Assembly: GCA_003141895.1 (NCBI GenBank)
Contig: PLNT01000016.1
Location: forward strand, 1 to 64,000
DNA length: 64,000 nt
Source: Bacteroidales bacterium
GTDB taxonomy: Bacteria > Bacteroidota > Bacteroidia > Bacteroidales > VadinHA17
Direction of reading: 5' to 3'
Below, piece by piece: positions 18,927 through 27,864 of the stretch. The number at the start of each line of letters is the position of its first letter. Position 1 is the first letter of the stretch. A program made the translations under genes and the position numbers. Under the pieces are notes generated by a model. That model searched no databases. It saw nothing but the letters and a program-made list of their open reading frames with translations, and was not told where the DNA came from.

Positions 18927-20330
18927 TTACTTTTTATATTCATTTATAAGTTTATCCCTTTCTGATTGCAATTTTGTACTTATACCTACTTTATAGATAT
19001 GCGGATTATCAAAACGCTTATATTCTTCAGGAAGTTTTGCCAATCGCTGGCGACTGTATTGAGCAACTTCTGACAGCGATTCAGAATCAATTAATCTTTG
19101 TCCTTTTTCCATAACCTTTAATAGAAGAGGTTCTTTTGCATATTTGGCTAAGGACAAGGATTTAAGGGGATACATAGCGTGATGCATTATATCCAGATCA
19201 GGTTCTCCGTCAATTGCTACAGCATCGGCACCGACAAACCTGTCATCATTTTCAGATATTCTGAAGACTTGCTTTTTATGTGGCAATGTTATTTTGCTGA
19301 CATTTTCAGACAACTTGATCCGTGGCTTGCCATTCGCGAACGCCAGTTTATAAACTCCATCAAGTGCTCCGTCGGGATGACCAGTTACAAGACTGGTTCC
19401 AACTCCAAAAGCATCAATCGGTGCCTGTTGATCCAACAGACTTTTAATAATATATTCGTCCAACTGATTTGAAACTGCAATTTTTACATAATTAAGATTC
19501 TCATTATCTAGCCTCACCCTGGTTTCCTTAGCCAGATAGGCAAGATCACCGCTATCGAGTCTTACTCCGTAAAGACGCTGACCTTTTTCTTCCATTTTTT
19601 TTGCAACTGTAATTGCATTTGGTAACCCGCTTTTTAATGTTTCATATGTATCGAGTACAAGAATACAATCATTTGGATTCACTTCTGCAAAGTGGTTAAA
19701 TGCAGCTAGCTCATCATCATAGCTCTGGATAAACGAATGGGCCATAGTGCCCGAGACAGGGATATGAAAATCCATGGCAGCACGTACGTTACTTGTACTA
19801 TTAATCCCGCCTATAAAAGCAGCCCTGCTTGCATAATAACCACCTGGGCCCTGCGCCCTCCTTAATCCGAAATCAGTAAGATTTCTATCTCCGGCAGCAC
19901 GCCTCATACGGCTGGCTTTCGTAGCAACAAGTGTTTGAAAATTAAGTATATTGAGTAGCAAAGTCTCAATAATCTGAGCCTCTATAATATTGGCTTCAAC
20001 CTGAAGAACCGGACGTATGGGAAAAACAAGATCGCCTTCACGGGAACTGTAAATATTGCCTGTAAATCTGAAATCTTTAAGAAAACTCAGAAAATCAGGA
20101 TGAAAGCCCACATCTTTCAGATATTCAAGATCCCGTTGATCAAATCTTAATATTTCAAGAGTTTTAAGCAGGTCATCCAATCCGGCAAAAATGGCATAAC
20201 CACCGTTGAATGGTAGTTTCCTGAAAAAATAATCGAAAACGGCTCTTGTTTCCCGTTGTCCTTTAAGAAAGTATACCTGCGCCATCGATAATTGGTACTT
20301 ATCAGTATAAGTAGCAGTGTAGTTAATCAT
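18927..20330 (-). CDS. pncB: Nicotinate phosphoribosyltransferase
   Basis: YTDKYQLSMAQVYFLKG, DFGLRRAQGP, GTMAHSFIQSYDDELAAF, GVRLDSGDLAYLAKE, FGVGTSLVTG. Confidence 0.92.
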   Translation of the reverse strand: MINYTATYTDKYQLSMAQVYFLKGQRETRAVFDYFFRKLPFNGGYAIFAGLDDLLKTLEILRFDQRDLEYLKDVGFHPDFLSFLKDFRFTGNIYSSREGDLVFPIRPVLQVEANIIEAQIIETLLLNILNFQTLVATKASRMRRAAGDRNLTDFGLRRAQGPGGYYASRAAFIGGINSTSNVRAAMDFHIPVSGTMAHSFIQSYDDELAAFNHFAEVNPNDCILVLDTYETLKSGLPNAITVAKKMEEKGQRLYGVRLDSGDLAYLAKETRVRLDNENLNYVKIAVSNQLDEYIIKSLLDQQAPIDAFGVGTSLVTGHPDGALDGVYKLAFANGKPRIKLSENVSKITLPHKKQVFRISENDDRFVGADAVAIDGEPDLDIMHHAMYPLKSLSLAKYAKEPLLLKVMEKGQRLIDSESLSEVAQYSRQRLAKLPEEYKRFDNPHIYKVGISTKLQSERDKLINEYKK

Positions 20331-20542
20331 TAATTCGGGTTTTTAATTTGTTCGCCCAGATGTCCAAAGTCCCTTTCGAGAGTGAAAGCTTTTATCAGTT
20401 CACTGAAAAAAAAATCGCTGTTCTCTAATATGAGCTCGTACGCTTTTCTGATTATATCCATTTCTGAAAATCCGGTCTTTTTTTCCTCAGGTTCAAAAGA
20501 CGAGTCTTCATTCCTGCTTTCCGATTCCACTGAATTGTTCAT
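20330..20542 (-). CDS. Small hypothetical protein, start of a pncB-pncA operon
   Basis: 70 aa ORF whose stop overlaps the pncB start by one base; helical acidic composition. Confidence 0.55.
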   Translation of the reverse strand: MNNSVESESRNEDSSFEPEEKKTGFSEMDIIRKAYELILENSDFFFSELIKAFTLERDFGHLGEQIKNPN

Positions 20543-20714
20543 ATTTCTCTAATTCTAAGTTCCTAAAGATTCAAATGTAAAATTAAAGAACGCCTGATCA
20601 GATCAGCTTAACAATAGATTAATATTAAATTAAGATTTGATTAAAACAGTATTACATTTCTGGTCGTCAGAACCGTTCCCTGATTTGAAGGTAAACCCTG
20701 TTATATTATTCGTG

Positions 20715-21389
20715 TTAATCTTCGCTCAGGATGTAGCCAAAACCTTTTTTTGTCTGTATAAGCTTATGGGTATGATCCTTGTCAATTTTATTTCTGAGCG
20801 AGTTTATATGAACATCGATGACATTTGTGCCTGAATTAAATGAGTATCCCCATATTTTCTCTGCAATATGGATCCGGCTTAATACCTTGTTCTTGTTACT
20901 CATCAATAACTCAAGAATCTTATATTCTGTAGCAGTGAGTGGTATTTCTTTATTGTTCCTCATTACTTTTTTACTGATTGAATCTATTTCAAGATCAAGG
21001 ACTTTAATTACAGGTGTTACATTATCGTTTTTATTTCTTCGTACCAGAGCTTTTATCCTTGCAAGCAGTTCCTGAAAACTGAATGGTTTTGTTAGGTAAT
21101 CATCCGCTCCGCAATCAAAACCCATGATTTTATCTTCAACAGTATCAAGCGATGTCAGCATTATTATTGGGGTGAAATTATTGCAATTCCTTATTTTTTT
21201 GCATAATTCAAACCCGGTGATACCAGGAATTACAACATCAAGAATCATAACTTCGAATTTCTTGGATAAAGCAAGCTTCTCACCCATTGTGCTGTCATAC
21301 GCATTATCGACAATATAACCGTTACTCTCTAAACCTATCTTAACGAAGGCAGTTATTTTAGGATCATCTTCTACCAGCAGGACTCTCAT
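20715..21389 (-). CDS. OmpR/PhoB-type response regulator
   Basis: VLLVEDDPKITAFV, VMILDVVIPGITG, GADDYLTKPFSFQELLARIKALVRR, winged-helix NVIDVHINSLRNKID. Confidence 0.92.
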   Translation of the reverse strand: MRVLLVEDDPKITAFVKIGLESNGYIVDNAYDSTMGEKLALSKKFEVMILDVVIPGITGFELCKKIRNCNNFTPIIMLTSLDTVEDKIMGFDCGADDYLTKPFSFQELLARIKALVRRNKNDNVTPVIKVLDLEIDSISKKVMRNNKEIPLTATEYKILELLMSNKNKVLSRIHIAEKIWGYSFNSGTNVIDVHINSLRNKIDKDHTHKLIQTKKGFGYILSED

Positions 21390-21641
21390 CAGCTAAATTG
21401 TTTCATCTTTTTAAATCGTAATATCAAGACTTATAAAAGTACTATCAAATTACTAATTATTTGAATAAAAAAAATAATAGGTTATCATTTAAAAAAAACT
21501 TAAAATATCAAAGGAATAAATCAGGTATAAATTTGGTCATTATATTATAATACGAATAAGAAATCTGTAATTAATTATTTATATTTTTGGTTACTCTTTT
21601 GATTCATGAATGTCAATTAAATTAAACTGATATTTTCGCAA

Positions 21642-21752
21642 ATGAATCACCATAAAATCACAAAACGTTCTAAAATATTCCTGAGGGCAATATTAAAAAC
21701 TATCATACAAGAATCCTACGGAATTAGGCTGACCTGGGCGCATAAACTGTAA
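21642..21752 (+). CDS. Candidate 36-aa small ORF upstream of the PAS kinase (MNHHKITKRSKIFLRAILKTIIQESYGIRLTWAHKL)
   Basis: Intact ATG-to-TAA frame, basic amphipathic peptide, ends 10 nt before the kinase ATG; not in the ORF track (too short). Confidence 0.3.
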   Translation: MNHHKITKRSKIFLRAILKTIIQESYGIRLTWAHKL

Positions 21753-21762
21753 ACAAATTTAT

Positions 21763-24700
21763 ATGGCAGACAATAGAAAATCACTTGATCAGCTTCTTCT
21801 TGAAAATGAGGAGTTAAGGCTGCGTCTTACTGCAAAAGAAGCCCTAAATGAAACTTTCCGTGAAAGCGAAAACAAATATACTGCAGTCTACAATTCTATG
21901 TCAGAAGGTCTTGCCATTCATGAACTCATATATGATACTTCAGGTAAGGTAATCGATTATATAATAACCGATGTAAATCCTGCATACGAGCAAATTATAG
22001 GGCTGAAGAAGAAGAAAGTTGTTGGACGTAATGCAACTGATGTCTATAATGTAAGTACGGCTCCGTATTTAGACATCTACACTGATGTTGCATTAACAGG
22101 TGATCCTCAAACATTCGAGACCTATTTCCCTCCGATGGACAAACATTTCCAGGTGTCAGTTTTCTCCCCATCAAAAGGAAAGTTTGCAACTGTTTTTCAG
22201 GACATAACTGAGCGTATCAGGCTGGAAGGAGAGAGAGAAAATTTATTGCATGAGATTGAGAGACAGGCTGCATGGCTCAATGCTTCTATCTCCTCAATCG
22301 CTACAGGGATCATTTTGTATGGGCTGGATGGTAAGGCGATCCACATGAATGAAACTGCGAAAAAGCTGTTGCCGGAGGAACTGTTTTTCAATACGAATAT
22401 TGAAGATAGGTCGAAGTTAATAAACTGGGAAACTGAGGAAGGCAAACCTTTTCCTGTTGAAGAAATCCCTGTGAAGCGGGCATTTAATGGCGAAACAAAA
22501 CATAATGTGGTTTTGGTTGGCACTTTTCACGATCATAAACTCTGGATTTCTGTCAATGCAGCACCAATATTAGCCCCGGATGGCAAGATGATGGGTGTCG
22601 TGGCATCATTCCTCGATATTACAGAGAACAAGAATGCTGAGAATATACTCCGGAAGAGCGAGCAACGGCTTAAATATCATCTTGAAAATTCTCCCCTTGC
22701 AGTAGTCGAATGGGATAAAGAATTCAATATTATACAATGGTCTAATGAAGCGGAAAGAATATTCGGAATGAAAAGAGAAGAAGTAATTGGCATCCGGATT
22801 GACATGCTTAATATTATTTACCCTGAAGACATTCCTTTAGTCGAAAAAACTATTTCGAAGTTAACCGGGGGAAAAGAGCTGAAAGTAGTCTCTCAAAACA
22901 GGAACATAACAAAAACTGGCAAGGTTCGGGAGTGCATCTGGTATAATTCAGTTCTGCTGGATGAAAAAGGTGAAATGAGTTCCGTTATGTCTCTTGTTGA
23001 GGATATTACTCAGCTCAGACAAATTGAGAGTGAATTAATGGAAAGCCGGGAAAGTTACAGGGAACTCGTGTCAAATGCCCGAAGTATGATTTTGAAATTT
23101 GATAACGAGGGCCGATTTACGTTTATTAATGAATTTGCACTCGACTTCTTCGGTTATAAAGAAGAAGAGTTAATTGGAAAATCGGTTATGACCATAATAC
23201 CTAAAACAGATAGTACAGGACGGGATCTGAATGAAATGGTTGATAATATAGTTAAAAATCCCGATAATTATTCAATCAATATTAACGAAAATATCAAAAA
23301 AAACGGAGAAAAAGTATGGGTAGAATGGCACAATAAAACCCTGTTTGATCAGGCAGGAAAAAAGACCGGTCATATTGCTATTGGTATCGACATCAGCAAA
23401 AGGAAAAAAGCAGAAGGGGCACTGAAAGAAAGCGAGCGCAAATTAAGATCTGTTCTGGATGCAACGCAAGAATCAATATATATGTTTGATAAAGAGGGCA
23501 TGATCGTCATGTCTAATGCAACAGGGATAAGAAGATTGAAGAGAAAAGAGGAAAATGAAGTTGTTGTACATCATATTTCAGAATTTATGGCTCCTGAAAT
23601 AGCCAGAAAAAGACTGCTGAAAATAAATGAGGTGTTCAAAAGCGAAATTCCCCTGACCTATGAAGATGAACGTGAATCATCAGCTTATCAGCATAATTTG
23701 TTCCCTGTTTTCAAAGATGATGAAGTCCTTTATGTGGTGACTTACAGTACTGATATTACCGAACAGAAGAGGGCGGAAATATCTCTGAAACAAAGCGAAG
23801 ACAGATTCAGAACAATAGCCGAATCGCTTACAGTAATAGTATCTATTACAAAAATAAGTGACTCTACAATGACCTTTCTGAACGAACCATTTGAGAAGTC
23901 ATTCGGATATAAAAAAGATGAAATCTTTGGAACAAGAATGCCCGATATTTACTACTATCCCGATGATAATAAATTTCTCGTTGATTCATTAAAGGTCAAG
24001 GGTTTAGTAGAAAATGTGGAAGTAAGGGTTAAGAAGAGAGATGGAACACTATTCTGGATTATGACATCCATAAGGAAAATAAATTACATGAATGAACCTT
24101 CCTATCTTACTGCATCAATAGATATTTCAGAAACTAAGAAGGCACAGGAAGAACTTCTTCGCTTAAATCGAACGCTCGATGCCCAGAGAAAAAGTAGCCA
24201 GGCAATGATGCATTCAAAAAATGAGCAGGAATATCTTAATGAAATCTGCAAAATAATTATTGAAGACTGCGGACATGCAATGATTTGGGTCGGGTATGCT
24301 CAATATGATAAACTCAAAAGTGTAAAACCGGTTGCACACTTTGGATTTGACAAGGGATATATTGACAAGCTGAATATTACCTGGGATGATAGCGACAGAG
24401 GCAGCGGTCCCACCGGGACTGCTATCAAAACAGGTAAACCATCAATCTGTAGAAATATGCTTACGGATCCTTGCTTTGAACCATGGAGAGAAGCTGCAGT
24501 TAAAAGAGGTTATGCATCTTCAGCGGTACTCCCTTTAAAATCTGAAGGGAAAGCTTACGGAGCTATTTCAATCTATTCAAAGGAGTTTGATCCATTTACA
24601 GATTCCGAAATAGATCTTCTTACTGAACTTGCTGACGACCTGGCATATGGAATTTTGTTTATCAGGTTAACCGAATATGAAAAAGAGGCAACTAGAGCAA

Positions 24701-25428
24701 TAAAGGAGAATGAGATAAGGTTGAAAGAACTGATCACAACAAAGGATAAGTTTTTCAACATTATTGCGCACGATCTGAAAAATCCTTTCACCAGTCTCCT
24801 GGGTGCCTCAGAATTGCTATATGACAATATTACTCAAATGTCGGGCGAAAATGTAAAAAAGCTGGCTCTGATATTAAATGATTCTGCAAAAGGAGGCTAT
24901 TCTATACTTCAGAACCTTCTCGACTGGTCAAGATCACAGACTGGACAATTAAGATTTAATCCGGAAAATGTAAATCTTAAAACCATTATTGACGAGAACA
25001 TCGATAATCTGCAATTACAGGTGAACAATAAAGAAATAAATCTTAAATCAGACCAGGGCGACGACCTATTTATAACTGCCGACAAGAACATGATCAATAC
25101 TGTTTTACGGAATCTTCTCAGTAATGCTGTAAAATATACATCTAAAAACGGGATTATCCGTGTTATGGTTGCTCAGAATAAAGGCAAGATTACCTTGTCA
25201 GTAAAAGATACCGGAATAGGAATTTCAAAAGAGAAAGCCGATTCACTTTTCAAGCTTGAAAATTCCTTATCCCTGCCGGGTACGGAAAAGGAACAGGGAA
25301 CTGGTCTGGGGTTAAAACTGTGCAAGGAATTTACTGAAAAAATGGGCGGAAGGATATGGGTTGAAAGCAAGTTAGGAGAAGGAAGCGAGTTCAAGTTTAC
25401 GATACCAATAAACGGCGTAACGGGGTAA
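21763..25428 (+). CDS. Multi-PAS, GAF-containing sensor histidine kinase
   Basis: Repeated PAS/PAC blocks, GAF region with HFGFDKGYIDKLNITWDDSDRGSGPTGTAIKTG, H-box FFNIIAHDLKNPFTSLLG, NLLSNAVKYT, GTGLGLKLCKEF. Confidence 0.93.
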   Translation: MADNRKSLDQLLLENEELRLRLTAKEALNETFRESENKYTAVYNSMSEGLAIHELIYDTSGKVIDYIITDVNPAYEQIIGLKKKKVVGRNATDVYNVSTAPYLDIYTDVALTGDPQTFETYFPPMDKHFQVSVFSPSKGKFATVFQDITERIRLEGERENLLHEIERQAAWLNASISSIATGIILYGLDGKAIHMNETAKKLLPEELFFNTNIEDRSKLINWETEEGKPFPVEEIPVKRAFNGETKHNVVLVGTFHDHKLWISVNAAPILAPDGKMMGVVASFLDITENKNAENILRKSEQRLKYHLENSPLAVVEWDKEFNIIQWSNEAERIFGMKREEVIGIRIDMLNIIYPEDIPLVEKTISKLTGGKELKVVSQNRNITKTGKVRECIWYNSVLLDEKGEMSSVMSLVEDITQLRQIESELMESRESYRELVSNARSMILKFDNEGRFTFINEFALDFFGYKEEELIGKSVMTIIPKTDSTGRDLNEMVDNIVKNPDNYSININENIKKNGEKVWVEWHNKTLFDQAGKKTGHIAIGIDISKRKKAEGALKESERKLRSVLDATQESIYMFDKEGMIVMSNATGIRRLKRKEENEVVVHHISEFMAPEIARKRLLKINEVFKSEIPLTYEDERESSAYQHNLFPVFKDDEVLYVVTYSTDITEQKRAEISLKQSEDRFRTIAESLTVIVSITKISDSTMTFLNEPFEKSFGYKKDEIFGTRMPDIYYYPDDNKFLVDSLKVKGLVENVEVRVKKRDGTLFWIMTSIRKINYMNEPSYLTASIDISETKKAQEELLRLNRTLDAQRKSSQAMMHSKNEQEYLNEICKIIIEDCGHAMIWVGYAQYDKLKSVKPVAHFGFDKGYIDKLNITWDDSDRGSGPTGTAIKTGKPSICRNMLTDPCFEPWREAAVKRGYASSAVLPLKSEGKAYGAISIYSKEFDPFTDSEIDLLTELADDLAYGILFIRLTEYEKEATRAIKENEIRLKELITTKDKFFNIIAHDLKNPFTSLLGASELLYDNITQMSGENVKKLALILNDSAKGGYSILQNLLDWSRSQTGQLRFNPENVNLKTIIDENIDNLQLQVNNKEINLKSDQGDDLFITADKNMINTVLRNLLSNAVKYTSKNGIIRVMVAQNKGKITLSVKDTGIGISKEKADSLFKLENSLSLPGTEKEQGTGLGLKLCKEFTEKMGGRIWVESKLGEGSEFKFTIPINGVTG

Positions 25429-25465
25429 AGGCACAAAGGTGGAGAAGTGTCGTTTCGCTATTTAG

Positions 25466-25500
25466 AACCCCTCTGTCAGCTTCGATGACAGCTCCCCTAA
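25466..25500. repeat. Intergenic hairpin repeat, possible terminator (ctgtcaGCTTCGAtgacag)
   Basis: 6-bp stem within gaacccctctgtcagcttcgatgacagctcccct. Confidence 0.5.
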
Positions 25501-25589
25501 AGCATGCCTGCCGTGTAATTAAAAAACATTATTCCACTAAAAATGTTATATAAACATTAGTTGTACTGATATTTGAATAGATTTATCAT

Positions 25590-26606
25590 ATGATTCCTCT
25601 CACTAAAAAAACCGGCGATAAACTTGAATGCCTGCTTTGCCCCCACCACTGCAAATTAGCGAAAGGCAAAACTGGTATTTGCGGAGTGAGAAAAAATACA
25701 GGCGATAAAATTGAGCTGATTACATATAACGTTCTGTCAGCTTATTCAGTAGATCCTATTGAAAAGAAACCTTTATACCATTTTTTCCCCGGAAGTAACG
25801 TGCTATCAATCGGATCGTATGGATGCAATATGCGATGTGATTTCTGTCAGAACTATCACATCTCTCAGAATATTCCGGAAAGCATTAATCCTGGGATGTC
25901 TGTTAAAAGTATAATTAAGGATGCGTTAAGTACAGATAATAATATAGGTATAGCTTTTACTTATAATGAGCCAACCATCTGGTTTGAGTATATAAGAGAT
26001 GTCGCCAGAACAGCGAACAAGGAGGGATTATTCACCGTGTTGGTAAGCAATGGATACGTGAACAGTGACCCTCTGAATGAAATAATCAAATTTATCGATG
26101 CTTTTAATATTGATCTGAAAGCATTCAATAATAGTTTTTATAAGAATCTGACTGGCGCTGAATTAGAACCAGTCAAGTCGAGTTTAAAACAGATAGCTGA
26201 CTCAGGAAGACATCTCGAAGTAACAACACTCATCATTCCCGGTCAGAATGATGATGAAAAAGAAATGGCTTTGCAGACTGAATGGATGGCAAATGAGCTT
26301 GGCCCTGATATCCCGCTTCATCTCAGCAGATATTTTCCGACATATAAAAGGGACAACCCATCGACTTCAGATCAATCGCTGGAGAAATTATTTAATATTG
26401 CTTCAAAGAATCTCAACTATGTATATATGGGAAACACTAATTCACATGAGGGGCAGAATACTTCCTGCCCTGTATGCGGAACTGTTGTAACTACAAGATC
26501 GGGATATAAAACGCGGTTGGTTAACCTCGACGATGAAGGAAAATGTAACAACTGCGGTAACCTTATCTACAGGAATTTTATTTCTTCTTTGCCGAAATTG
26601 CACTAA
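25590..26606 (+). CDS. AmmeMemoRadiSam-type radical SAM enzyme (AmrS-like) with C-terminal zinc ribbon
   Basis: CLLCPHHCKLAKGKTGICGVR, radical SAM SYGCNMRCDFCQNY, C-terminal CPVCG...CNNCG. Confidence 0.88.
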   Translation: MIPLTKKTGDKLECLLCPHHCKLAKGKTGICGVRKNTGDKIELITYNVLSAYSVDPIEKKPLYHFFPGSNVLSIGSYGCNMRCDFCQNYHISQNIPESINPGMSVKSIIKDALSTDNNIGIAFTYNEPTIWFEYIRDVARTANKEGLFTVLVSNGYVNSDPLNEIIKFIDAFNIDLKAFNNSFYKNLTGAELEPVKSSLKQIADSGRHLEVTTLIIPGQNDDEKEMALQTEWMANELGPDIPLHLSRYFPTYKRDNPSTSDQSLEKLFNIASKNLNYVYMGNTNSHEGQNTSCPVCGTVVTTRSGYKTRLVNLDDEGKCNNCGNLIYRNFISSLPKLH

Positions 26607-26871
26607 GTCTTTCAAAGAATTTATCTACTCCGGTAAGCAGATCCTTTTGGACTGACTTATAATAAGCTTTTACGATTTTGGGATTATCTTTTCCATCAGG
26701 ATTATTAACCCTGGTGATCAGATCATTTCTGAATTCAACTGCTTCCGAAATGAGCGCTGATAACTCATCCGTTTTATTATCGGGATGGATATTTGAATAT
26801 ACAAAACAATCAGAAATCACTTCATAAATAAGGTAATCGATATCCTTTTTCAGTTCTCTTATACTTGCCAT
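26578..26871 (-). CDS. Conserved-looking hypothetical helical protein
   Basis: 97 aa ORF, convergent 29-bp overlap with the preceding gene; coding-like composition. Confidence 0.6.
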   Translation of the reverse strand: MASIRELKKDIDYLIYEVISDCFVYSNIHPDNKTDELSALISEAVEFRNDLITRVNNPDGKDNPKIVKAYYKSVQKDLLTGVDKFFERLSAISAKKK

Positions 26872-26935
26872 ACTACACGGATTTGAATTAATGAGTGTAC
26901 AAATATAATAAATTATTTTTCAGTTTGATACAGCA

Positions 26936-27766
26936 TTACTTTAACGACCTGAACAGGCTGATACTCTCTTCAACTTTTGCTCGATATAACTTCCGTAAGC
27001 TTTCAATCAAAGGGAACTTTACATTAAATAAATCATTGCCTATACTCGAAAACGGAAGAACTATTGGTGAAGTCCCGGTCATAAATACAGCATCATAATC
27101 TTTTAGATCGCTCACTTTCACACAATCCATTTCTACTTTGATTTTATTTTCAGCACAGATTTCAAGAATATTTTTTCTGGTAATACCATTAAGAACCATA
27201 TTATCCGGAGCAGTTATCAGAGAACCGTTTTTCAGGAAAAAGATATTCGTTCTACTGCCTTCGGTAATAAGATTATCTTCGTTAACCAGGATGGCTTCAT
27301 AAGCGCTTTCGGCAATTAATTTATTACAGATGGAGGATCTGAGTTTGTGATTTATCACTTTTGCCTCAGGATCCTTCCGCTCTGCAAAAAACAATATCCC
27401 TTTTACTCCTTTTTGATATTGAATTTGTGTAGGATAGACGGACTCGATAAAATAAACCAGAAAATTATTGAAAGATTTCTTGTAGTTAAAAACTATTTTC
27501 AGATTTGAGTCACGCTTTTTTTCAAGTTTAGTGAGACAAATAATTGCTTCCCTCAGTAATGATGCATCTGCAAGAAGCTCCTTTTTCTGAAGTTTTACAC
27601 TTGTCATGAGCCGTTCCATATGATCATGAAAAAAGATAGGACACCCATTCACGAGTCTTATAACTTCGTAAACAGAGTCTCCTTCATAAACAAGTGATTT
27701 ATCAAATAATTCAGCCGGTTGAAGTTCACCGTTCAGCAGGAATTTTCTGGCCACACACTCATTCAT
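26936..27766 (-). CDS. Aminotransferase class IV (BCAT/DAAT-like fold); ORF track start 27820 is probably too far upstream
   Basis: FLNGELQPAELFDKSLVYEGDSVYEVIRLVNG, AILVNEDNLITEGSRTNIFFLKNGSLITAP, NGITRKNILEIC. Confidence 0.82.
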   Translation of the reverse strand: MNECVARKFLLNGELQPAELFDKSLVYEGDSVYEVIRLVNGCPIFFHDHMERLMTSVKLQKKELLADASLLREAIICLTKLEKKRDSNLKIVFNYKKSFNNFLVYFIESVYPTQIQYQKGVKGILFFAERKDPEAKVINHKLRSSICNKLIAESAYEAILVNEDNLITEGSRTNIFFLKNGSLITAPDNMVLNGITRKNILEICAENKIKVEMDCVKVSDLKDYDAVFMTGTSPIVLPFSSIGNDLFNVKFPLIESLRKLYRAKVEESISLFRSLK

Positions 27767-27827
27767 GGTAAATAATTTTTGCGGTACAAAAATACAAAGT
27801 AACAAATAATTTGCCCCCAATTCTCAT

Positions 27828-27835
27828 TATATTTG
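27828..27835 (+). promoter_or_regulatory. Candidate Bacteroidetes -7 box (TATATTTG) upstream of the DnaQ/GIY-YIG gene
   Basis: TAnnTTTG match about 30 nt before the ATG at 27865. Confidence 0.35.
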
Positions 27836-27864
27836 TCATTGAGAGTTGAAGGAGGTTCCGATAT

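Noticed and set aside
21763-25428. Hybrid histidine kinase
   Set aside because: No receiver domain found; ends after the HATPase motif.
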